The notes under the pieces were generated by a model that was not told the origin of the DNA, did no database searches, and was given only the letters and a program-made list of their open reading frames with translations. Positions 29,606 through 38,663 of a stretch of DNA of 64,000 bases are shown here, in pieces; the first letter of the stretch is position 1; each line of letters opens with the position of its first letter. Source of the DNA: Cladosporium sp. IMV 00045 (Eukaryota > Ascomycota > Dothideomycetes > Cladosporiales > Cladosporiaceae). Both the position numbers and the translations under genes were made by a program. Location: positions 1 to 64,000 of the forward strand of contig MSJI02000878.1 in NCBI GenBank assembly GCA_001931905.2, given 5' to 3'.

Positions 29606-31516
29606 ATGGGAAACTGCACATCCCTTCCCAAATCCGACCACCAAGAACCAGTTGAGACTCAGGACGCTAGACCTGACGCTGCAGTCGCTGCGAGTGAACT
29701 TGAATTCGTGAAGGAAGAACTCGCGGCTTGCAGAGCACGTGAGGAAGAGCACGAAATATGTGGCATTGATCTTCGTTCGCAATTGGAGCAGCTTGTTCTG
29801 CAACATACGAACCTCCAGGACACCTACAGAAGGCACATTTCCGAGGTGAAGCATGAATCAAGTGAGCTTCTGGCCCAGAACAGAGTCGTGGAAATGAGAA
29901 TTCAGGAAAAAGATCAAAAGGTGAAGTCGTTGGAAGAATCCCATCTCGCTCTACTCAATGAATTGGCGGAGTCTAGGAGCATGGGAGGGAAATCGACAGT
30001 GGATCTTGAAGCAGCCACCGAGTCGGCTGACAGGCTCCAACTCGAGGTGAAAAACCTGACGGAGAACATACAACGTTTGGAAGAAAGCAACCGAGCTCTC
30101 ATTGGCAACAAAGCAATGTCCAGGGTTGCTCAAGAAAAAACGACTGTCGACCTGCAGGTAGCTACAGCCTTGGCTGACAAGCTTCAACTCGAAGTCGCGG
30201 ACCTGACAAAGAGCGTAAAACGATTGGAAGAAAGCAATCTTGACCTCGATGGCAAGCTCAAATATGCCCAGAGCTCGCATGCCCAAATGGCACTTGACCT
30301 GAAAGCGGCTGTCGAAGAAGCCTCAAAGATGAGGACCGCGAAAGTTGCAGCGGATCGCAATGCTATCCATCAAATGACAGCGCGCCTACTTGAGCTACAA
30401 GTCAGCAAGAGTTCCCTCGTCCAAGAAGACGCCAATGAGACAGTAGACGCCTATGGAGAGCTTCGACTCGTCGAAGCAGAACCCTCAAAGGAGCCTTCTG
30501 TGCCAATGTCCACGCCATTTTCGTTTACGCCCAAGCAAGCGAACCAATCCGAAGAAATCGGGAAAGCTTTCCAGAACACCCAAGGTCCACCTGCTGAGTC
30601 TCGCCTGAACACTCAGAAAAGCGAGGTGGAGTCAAGACATGTTGCCTTCTCAGAATGTTCGAGCGGCGCAAAGAAGGCGAAAGATGTGAAAGAAAAGATT
30701 TGTGACTCAGGACAATCGCAGGACCCGGGTCAATCATCACCGACCGTCGGCGCAAAATCTTCGACTTCACGCAGACAGCACTCGCAGTACACAAGCACAG
30801 AGGTCAGTGCTCAGTCCTGCTCCCTGAAGCAGCACAAAAGCGGCAATGAGACCACCTTGTCCCATGTCCTAAGGCGAGACACCAGCGTCCCTGATCAATC
30901 CGGTCACTGGTCTTCACAAAAGCAAGTCCCTCCCTCGGATGATATGGAACTTGCCCAGGAAGAAAGCAATGCCGAAACCGAGACCGAGACCGACACTGAC
31001 CTTTGTTCTTGGGAAGCAGCCAAGAGCGCAAACCTTGTCAAGTTGGTATCGCAGTACATGCATGGCTCCGAGATCATACCCTTGATCTCTTTCGAATCCG
31101 ATCCGGAGGCATTTGACCGGGACTTCATGATGAACTGCATCGACTCGCTCGTTTTAAAGCCAGGATCTTTGAAGCTAACGCATTGGATCCGCCACCACAA
31201 CTGGAAACCAAGGTTTGAAGAACAATTCATAGATGTCGTCGACCTGCTTAACACCTACAATGGACGGTATCGCCAGGAAGGTCACGTATTCCCCGACGGA
31301 AGCCCTACTCAAAATTTCCGAATCAGAAAGATTCTATACATGATGCGAAATCGGGGCACCCCCCGCGAGGTGATCAATCTTTTCGCGGCCCTTTTGAGCT
31401 GTTTCTCTGGGAGGCACTGTTTAGAGCAGCTGGAAGCATTTGGCATTTTCCTTGACCATGACGAATGGGCTTTGCTGAAGCAGCGAAGTATTGATAAGAA
31501 ACGTCAATTCGGATAA
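29606..31516 (+). CDS. Predicted lipid-anchored coiled-coil protein
   Basis: A 636-residue single-exon protein that I do not recognise. The N-terminus MGNCTS has Gly2, Cys4 and Ser6, the pattern for N-myristoylation with an adjacent palmitoylatable cysteine, so membrane attachment is likely. Residues about 25-260 form a long charged coiled coil that includes a duplicated block: TVDLEAATESADRLQLEV, then NIQRLEESN, repeated as TVDLQVATALADKLQLEV, then SVKRLEESN. Residues about 265-470 are polar, disordered and Ser/Gln-rich, ending in an acidic run (ETETETDTD). The last about 165 residues form a compact-looking domain (LVSQYMHGSEIIPLISFES, KILYMMRNRGTPREVINLF, LDHDEWALLKQRS). No enzyme motif is seen. 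The ATG is preceded by CACG and fits a single promoter. Confidence 0.78.
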   Translation: MGNCTSLPKSDHQEPVETQDARPDAAVAASELEFVKEELAACRAREEEHEICGIDLRSQLEQLVLQHTNLQDTYRRHISEVKHESSELLAQNRVVEMRIQEKDQKVKSLEESHLALLNELAESRSMGGKSTVDLEAATESADRLQLEVKNLTENIQRLEESNRALIGNKAMSRVAQEKTTVDLQVATALADKLQLEVADLTKSVKRLEESNLDLDGKLKYAQSSHAQMALDLKAAVEEASKMRTAKVAADRNAIHQMTARLLELQVSKSSLVQEDANETVDAYGELRLVEAEPSKEPSVPMSTPFSFTPKQANQSEEIGKAFQNTQGPPAESRLNTQKSEVESRHVAFSECSSGAKKAKDVKEKICDSGQSQDPGQSSPTVGAKSSTSRRQHSQYTSTEVSAQSCSLKQHKSGNETTLSHVLRRDTSVPDQSGHWSSQKQVPPSDDMELAQEESNAETETETDTDLCSWEAAKSANLVKLVSQYMHGSEIIPLISFESDPEAFDRDFMMNCIDSLVLKPGSLKLTHWIRHHNWKPRFEEQFIDVVDLLNTYNGRYRQEGHVFPDGSPTQNFRIRKILYMMRNRGTPREVINLFAALLSCFSGRHCLEQLEAFGIFLDHDEWALLKQRSIDKKRQFG

Positions 31517-31730
31517 CGATTGATGGGAATAGCCGACGCGACAGCCTTGTCGCAAATCAACAAATTTGAGCAAGACGATGGTTGTACGAAGCTAGGTATA
31601 CATTGAAGTCAATTATTCGTGGTCAGTTGCAGTTAGCGACTAACGCACGAGAACCTGCTGCGGCCCCTTGCTGTCACCCCGAAATAAGTTTTAGATATAG
31701 GTCATTAAGCAATCACCTTTGGCACCTAGC

Positions 31731-31850
31731 ACATACGACCATAGGTCAGTGAAAACTGGGCATCCCGTCCGCTCTGCCATACATAAGCACTGAACCGGGC
31801 GACTAGTACTAGAGTGGGTGACCATCTGGGAATCCCGCCTGTTGTATGTT
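31731..31850 (+). rRNA. 5S ribosomal RNA
   Basis: A 120-base match to fungal 5S rRNA. It begins ACATACGACCAT, has the conserved GGGCATCCCGTCCGCTCT and CCATACATAAGCACTGAACC segments, then GGGTGACCATCTGGGAATCC, and ends GTTGTATGTT. The first and last about nine bases pair as the terminal stem (ACATACGAC with GTTGTATGT). A T run follows (31849-31853), as expected for RNA polymerase III termination. The internal promoter box (about bases 45-85) is intact. A solitary copy among protein genes is the dispersed 5S arrangement known in many filamentous ascomycetes. Confidence 0.95.
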
Positions 31851-32978
31851 TTTGTCTCTGAATGCTCTTTTTTGCTATTCTGCAAAGATTAGACCCAAAT
31901 CTGTAGCTGATGTAGGAGCATGGCGATGATAGTAATAAATAATGGACTTACATCCGAGAACGCATCCCGAAGCCAATCGGACACAGGTGAAGTTCAACGC
32001 TCGAGTGATGTTGACAGGCATTTTGCAGACGATTGCGATAAGGTTTGGGATTGTGGGGAAGCCATCAGATACTGTATCTCCGGGATCTGCTCCGGACCAA
32101 CGATCTCATCACGAAAGCAAGAGATGCTAACATTCTTATCAAAAGCACAGAGCGCGGCCGACACCTCCAGACAAATCATCGGTCCTTAAAGCTGTTTCGC
32201 CGCTCAGAGTTTGGTAATGTAGTCGCGTGGCAGCGCACTGTCGAGTGTCGTACGCCTACCGGCAGTCGTATCCGAAGGCCATCTGCATTGGCGCATGACC
32301 AGGCACCATCACGTTGAATGCCACACATCCTCTTCAGCCCTGAGTGGGAATATAGACAAGCATGACGACGACAACCTTGCAATTTGTAAAGAAGCTTGAG
32401 AGGCTTGAGAAGCTTAAACGAGCTTGTCCGAGAGTTTGACCACTCACCCGCTCCGACCCCTCCCTCGGGATTTCTTATTTCAGCCACAGGTCGCGCCAGT
32501 GCCGCCCAGCTATCTGTGACTATTGGATCCTGAACCTACACCCTCCTCATCGCGTCTATACTTGGATCATGCAGCTTCCACGTTGTGGCTCTCTTCTCCG
32601 AAGCGGCAGTAAGCATGGACACATGCGTTAGCGATGAGGCTCGTGTGTGGTCAGAGCATTCTTTCTCCGCGGATTGCCTTGCCGGCACTCAAGAAGCCAG
32701 CAATCAGAGCGATTGCCATGTTCTTGGTGCCGCGATACGAGTTTCCAACGTCAGAGCGACAAGGTCACGGTTTTACCTTACCGGAGAACCGCTGCCCCAG
32801 CTGGTGTCGATCTGCTATGGAGAAATCCCAAGTGGCGATCCTACACAGTGGCCTGCGTCTCATAGTTCAAATCTCAAAAGCACTATCTGAAGCTTGTTAA
32901 GACTGTGGTCGGCAGGAGCACACCCGGTCTGGAAGACATCAGCTTAAGTCAATGCTAACATGCAGCCATCTCGCGACA

Positions 32979-32984
32979 TATAAA
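32979..32984 (+). promoter_or_regulatory. TATA box of the laccase gene
   Basis: TATAAA lies 67 bp before the laccase start codon at 33052, with a C/T-rich leader between. The spacing is short but usable for a fungal inducible promoter. Confidence 0.5.
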
Positions 32985-33051
32985 CACCTATGCGCTCTGT
33001 CGTACCCCTCTCGATACACTTGCAAATCATTCGATTTGCACATAACATATT

Positions 33052-35066
33052 ATGGCTTCATACCTTCGCCGTTTCTGGCCGATTCTGTTGGCATCATGGG
33101 CATTATCCGCAGCTGTTCATGCGCCAAACAGCGATATGATTGAACGCGACACCGCGTGCACGAACGGCCCTTTCACAAGAGCTTGTTGGTACAACGGGTT
33201 CAGGTACACATGAGCTGGACTGCAGTCGACTCGAAAGCTCGCTAATGTCTTGAGCAGCATTGCAACAGATTTTGATCAGGTCGGTGCCTTTTCCATCCTT
33301 CAGTCATCCCACAAACATCAACACCGTCTGACAACATAGACAGAAATTCCCTAGCACTGGAGATGTCGTCAGCTACAATCTGGACATCACCAACGGGACG
33401 TGCAACAAGGCAGGCAGCGGCGAGAAAGTCTGCTTTTTCGTCAATGGGCAGAATCCTGGACCAACCATTCACGCTACATGGGGTGACACACTCAGTATCA
33501 CAGTAAACAACAAGTTACAGCACAATGAAACTTCCATTCATTGGGTGAGATGATGATTTTTGCGTTTCCAAAAGGCTTGACTGACTCGATCCACAGCACG
33601 GTGTCCGACAGCATAACACCCCCGGTGAAGACGGTGTCAACGGCATCAGCGCTTGTGCAATCGCGCCTGGTGATTCGAAGACATACACCTTCCAGGTTAC
33701 ACAATTTGGATCATCCTGGTATTGAGCGTCTCCATGCCTAGCACATTTCCTCTCGTTCTGACCGTTCACAGGTATCACTCCCATACTTCTGCGCAATATG
33801 GAGACGGCGTCGTAGGCGGCATGGTTTTCGACGGCCCAGCTTCTTCGAACTATGACCTTGACTTAGGACCATACTTGCTCAACGAAGTCTACCAGGGCCT
33901 GACTGCCTGGCAAGTCAATGCAATTGCTGCGCAGAACCTGCAAACCAAAGGTGGACCACCCAGCGCCAGCAACATCCTCATTAACGGAACAGGAGTTAGC
34001 GCCAGTGGCGAAGGTACCTATAACAAGGTCACTATCGCGAAAGGCAAGAAGTACCGACTTCGTTTGACAAATATCGCGGTGGACTCGTACATTCGCGTTT
34101 CACTGGACAACCACACCATGACGGTCATGACCTCGGACTTTGTACCCATCAACCCTTTCCCGACCCAATGGCTCTTGCTTGCCATCGGTCAACGCTACGA
34201 TGTTGTCATCAACGCAAACCAGACATCTGGAAGCTACTGGTTCCGCGCTGAATCACAGACAGGCTGCTTCAGCTCCAATGCTGCCGAGGGTCGGGCGATT
34301 TGGACATACGCCGATGCGACTCCAAAAACTCCCACCACTTCTCCTTGGACAGAGCCAAGCGGTTGTCTTGAACCGCAGATGTCACCGTACTGGAAACAGC
34401 CCGTGCCCAGCGCATCTTTCCAAAACACCCTAGACACGAAAATAACCAACGCGGTGGTGACGCCTGGCGGTGACAGCGTCGTTGTGTGGGCCCTCAACAA
34501 GCCTATCTGGGTCGACTACGCCAATCCAACCATGCAGTACCTCATGGAAGGCAACACCAGCTATCCGGAGACTTACAACGTTATCAACACGAATTCTGAG
34601 GGAAGTTGGAACTACTGGCTAATAACTAGTGACCCAAACACCTTTGGGCTGGATCACCCTATCCACCTTCACGGCCATGACTTTTTTGTCATTGGCCAGG
34701 GCAGCGGCTCATATGATGAGTCCACCGCGAACCTCAACTGGAATACGCCAGTGCGTCGTGACACTGCGACCTTACCGGCAAGCGGTTGGCTCGCTATTGC
34801 TTTTAGCTCCAATAACCCAGGAGCCTGGCTGATGGTAAGATCATTCCAGCGCTACATGCTCGAATCATGATTTTACTAACGTTCTAAAACAGCATTGCCA
34901 TATCGCTTGGCACATTGGCGAAGGCCTCGGGATGCAGTACGTCGAGCAACCGGACCAGATCGTCTTTCCTGGCAAAGAAGACTTTGCTAGGGTCTGCAAT
35001 AACTACAAAACATGGCAGAGCAATAAGGCTGGAGATGTATATGGCGTTTATGACTCGGGTTTGTGA
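33052..35066 (+). CDS. Secreted laccase (multicopper oxidase, asco-type)
   Basis: Laccases oxidise phenols while reducing oxygen to water. Six exons (33052..33203, 33258..33279, 33344..33544, 33597..33718, 33772..34834, 34893..35066) keep frame and give 577 residues; exon 2 is only 22 bp. A signal peptide (RFWPILLASWALSAAVHA) precedes the mature domain. All copper ligands are present: HWHG at 124-127, WYHSH with H168 and H170, HPIHLHGH at 461-468, and HCHIAWH at 521-527. The C-terminus is DSGL, the plug typical of ascomycete laccases, where the last residues sit in the channel to the copper cluster. Several N-glycosylation sites are present (for example NGT, NET, NHT, NQT). The gene is intact inside a region with several broken neighbours. 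Confidence 0.94.
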
Positions 35067-35664
35067 ACAGGATCTGCTTGGCGTTAATACGGCCCTCCTT
35101 AGTTCTCTTAAACATAGACACCAAAATTCTACAATAAAGATTCTGGAAATACCAAATCGGGTGACCATCTACATCACGCTACTCCCTTAGAAGGAGTGTT
35201 ACCTTGCAAAGCTGAACTCTCGCTTCGGTGTCTCATACAATGCGAGATGCAGGACATGACTCTGTTTTCTGTTCCATGGTCCGTCAGGAACTTATTGCCG
35301 AGCGGTCTCGAGAACCTGACAAGCGGTATCGTTGTCGATTCAGCCACGGGGTCTGCATGACGTGATGTGAGGCGCCAGCTGCAATGCTGCATACAACCCA
35401 TGTGAGGCTGACATTGCTGTACTACATCAGTCTCATGACCTTACACTGCACGATAAGATTGCTGCACATTTCTCGATCTTTTGTGTCGAGTGTCAGCCCT
35501 CTCAGCTTCTCTGATTCTTCGCTTCGTGTCCATACCCATCGTTACTCAAAATTCACTACAGATACGACCGCAGTTATCGACAGGAACGAAGAAGTGAACC
35601 GCGAAAGGTCATTTGCGCTGCGAATGATTTTGAACTCCTCGCACGCTGTCACCTGTGACAACCA
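35067..35664. other. Intergenic region, about 600 bp
   Basis: Laccase 3' flank and ankyrin-gene promoter. A 95-residue open frame (35384-35668) has no protein-like character. Nothing else is recognised. Confidence 0.5.
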
Positions 35665-37853
35665 ATGACGTCCGCTCAAGATACAGCATTTCAATCGGCA
35701 GCACAAAGAGGCCATGTCTATGTCGAATCAGTCATAAAAGACAGCGCAGTCCGGCACTCAGTTGAAAGCACTGTCACTGGCCAAAGTGGCCCGTTTCCGC
35801 CATCTCAACAAGAAGCCACGACGCCTACCAGGAGAGAATACGCAAGTCTAGTCACGAGCGGCAATGCGAGAGTACATGCGGGTGACAGCTATAACAATAA
35901 CTACAACAGTAAGAACTGCTAGATATCAGAGTCATCCTTGCCAAGTCTTGATCCAGTCAAGCTGACTTGCGGCAAGATTACAACTACACTTATACTGTCC
36001 GGCAGCGACGCTCAGATGACACCTTGTCTGGCTCTCGCAGATACGATGTGCTCACACAAGCGATCGTAGAGGGCCAAATACCACGTGTACTCCGTTTTCT
36101 GAGCGGGGGAGTCGATCTTGATGACACAGGAGGTTCTGACTTGACCGCCCTCCATCGCGCGGTGCTAAGTAGCCACAACGAGCTGCTCGAGCCGCTGATA
36201 CAAGCTGGGGCAGACATCAACGCTACCAGTGACGATTTTGGTACACCGTTGTGCCTCGCGGCTCTCAAAGGGATGCACGAAGCTGTCTGTATTCTCCTCA
36301 GATGGAAGGCAAATGCTGCTACCATAACGAAGAAGCTCGGAACCGTGCTACATTGCTGCATACTGAGCGTTGGCGGGCGAAGGGATACCTTGGAACTTCT
36401 GATCAGTGCTGGTGCCCCTGTAACAGCCCAAGAGACAATTGACACCAGATGGCTCGAAGTAATCTGCGGATGGAATGGTGACGACTCAAGCCCAGTATCT
36501 TCCAAGGAGCAACCTTCTCTGGAACAGCTCAGTGGATACGTGCTACACAACGTCACGCCGGCGCTCATTGCCATTCGAACCCAGCAAGGCCAGCTTCTAG
36601 ACTTACTGTTGTCGCTTGACGTGAACCAAGACTTCGCCATCAGTTTTTTGAAAAACAAGAGCAACACTACAAGCTCACACGCCAACACTTTCATTCGCAA
36701 CACACAGACGCGGAACTTTGGAATCATCCCACCATCCTCCCGTCACACATACCTCAGTAGTTGTGCCATGATTTGTGATTTGCATGGGGTAAAGCTATTG
36801 CTCGCGAAAGGCGCCATAATCGATCACGAAATCGGCGACGCCAACGTTACAGCTTTGATGATAGCTGCCGCCCAAGGATCGACGGAAATCGTCACGCATC
36901 TGCTTGACCACGTCGCTTCGATCGACAAATGCAACAGCGACGGGTGGACGGCTCTGCATTACGCGTCTTGGAAGGGCAATCAGCACGTCGTCCACCTCCT
37001 ATGCGAGCGTGGTGCGACGGTCGACGCTCGAAATGTCGATGGACAAACACCCCTGTGCTTTGCCGCCCACAGCTCTGCGCGCCATCGGAACACGTCGCGT
37101 TGGGAAGAGTTCTGGCTGTCTCTGCAACGACTGCTCGATACCGGAGCGGACATCAATTCTCGCGATCGAAACCTTTCGACCCCCCTGCTCCTCATGCTTC
37201 AATACGGCGAAACGGTCAACGCCGTCATCTTGGAAAACCTGACGAAAGCCGGCGCGGATACTCGCCTGCGATTTCAAGATGCCGACAGCATTCTGCGACT
37301 ATGTATGTCAAGGCACGTCACGAAAGCATCGATCAAAGCCATGGGTCGAGGGCTAGGGTTCAGCGAAGCGGTCGCGCACACGGTTTGCAACCACTTGACA
37401 TCTGTCCGCCACACGTACAAAGACCTGAATAAGCGCGAGTACGTGCTCATGTACAAACTGGCCAAGACGGCGAAGGGCGGGCATGACGGATTGCGACTGG
37501 TCGTTGCCTTGGGGGGCAACGTTGACGCCAGTAGCCCTGGGAGAGGCTGGACTGCGATGCACTCTGCTGCCGTCGACGGCGATTGCGTCGCTATCTCTCG
37601 ACTGCTCGCCGTCGGTGCTTCGATGGGAGTCTGCACGGCTGATGTCAGACTATCGCCCCTTGCGGTTGCTGTGAAATATCGACAGGCGCAGGCGGTGCGG
37701 ACGCTTCTCCAACATGGCGCGAATCCGTGCGCCATATCGCTCGTGCACAAGGACGAAACTGAAAGTGTTCTTGACATTGCCTTCCGCCAAGGCGAGGTCG
37801 AGATCCTCCAGCTCTTGCGAGAAGCCGCGGAGAGATTCGGAGTCTGGGACTGA
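35665..37853 (+). CDS. Ankyrin-repeat protein with N-terminal HET-s-like motif
   Basis: Two exons (35665..35908 and 35977..37853) join in frame (GTAAGA/CAAG) to give 706 residues. The N-terminal about 65 residues are polar and unassigned. Residues 66-76 read GNARVHAGDSY and run across the intron into an Asn/Tyr-rich tract (NNNYNNYNYTYTV). This resembles the R-V-x-x-G-N/D-x-Y core of HET-s/HRAM amyloid motifs found in fungal NLR and ankyrin proteins. From about residue 105 to the end there are roughly ten ankyrin repeats, for example SDLTALHRAVLSSHNELLEP, DGWTALHYASWKGNQHVVHL and GWTAMHSAAVDGDCVAISRL, with degenerate repeats between. No NACHT or effector domain is present. Role in signalling or self-recognition is inference. 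Confidence 0.82.
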
Positions 37854-38663
37854 GTCTTCCTGATTGATGAGGGGGAGAAAGAATGGATGATTGCGGCTGA
37901 TTGGAGGCAGGTAGCAACATTACTAGGGGGAGGCATGCGAGCAAGTAACATTCGCCGGATTGGCAACTTACGGCCAGCTTTTCGTATGCGGAATGTAATC
38001 ATCTACGATGTTGATAGTCAGTTTTGGACCATAGCTACATGGAAAGACCCATCTTGAGTAAAGGTGATTAAAAGTCTTCCACAATAAAAATCGCAAGAGA
38101 TCAGAAGGAAAGGAGACAAGAGAAAAAAGCTTCTAGAGAACCCAAATTCATCGAGCTGTCACCCTGACATATTGTTATCACCCGAAGTGCTCGTGGAGGG
38201 GCTGTAAGTCAACGGCAATTGGCCATTCAACATGCAAGGTATCATTATTCGACCATAAAAGTACCGTTGACAAGATGATGAGTATATAGATTGTACTTGG
38301 TAATCACTTGTAGTCGTGTGTATCACAAATTAGGGTTAGGGTTGGGGTTGTGGTCAGACATTTGTTGTGACAGACGGACAAGAGATGACGAGAGATATAA
38401 CAGGAACATGGAGGAGGATGATGAGGAAGGGGAGCAGTGGCTGGCTATCTATGCTTCTCCACCCTTGGCTTTGGCCGAGGGGAGTGTAAGAGAAAATCGA
38501 ATACGAAAAGGGTGTTTTGACCAACTTCACTCCATTCATTCACCATTCAAAAGGAGTCGGAGATAAGAGCCTGTGCTTCGGACCGCACTACCTTGCAAGA
38601 TATATATCTTTCCCCCCCCCCCCGCCTTTCAACACCCTTTCACTCAACCACACCTCTTCCCAC
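37854..38663. other. Convergent intergenic region, about 0.8 kb
   Basis: Holds the ankyrin and PIK1 3' flanks, a short telomere-like tract (38330-38347) and a 12-base C run at 38612-38623. No gene is supported. Confidence 0.5.
38330..38347 (+). repeat. Short interstitial telomere-like repeat
   Basis: Two TTAGGG units are followed by one TTGGGG. It is only 18 bp long and flanked by ordinary sequence, so it is not a chromosome end. Confidence 0.6.

Larger units (their letters stand above)
31517..33051. other. 1.5-kb region with 5S rRNA gene
   Basis: Contains the 5S gene and the laccase promoter. Between about 31900 and 32900 I see only short frames with no supporting pattern. Confidence 0.5.

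Noticed and set aside
28637..32752. Shared 15-mer (CGAGTTTCCAACGTC) at 28637-28651 and 32738-32752
   Set aside because: Flanking similarity is too weak and irregular to claim a second copy of the gene relic.
35665..37853. Calling the ankyrin gene an NLR receptor
   Set aside because: No NACHT or NB-ARC P-loop motif is present in either exon.
38612..38623. 12-base C run
   Set aside because: Simple homopolymer in an intergenic region; interesting only as a possible assembly weak point.
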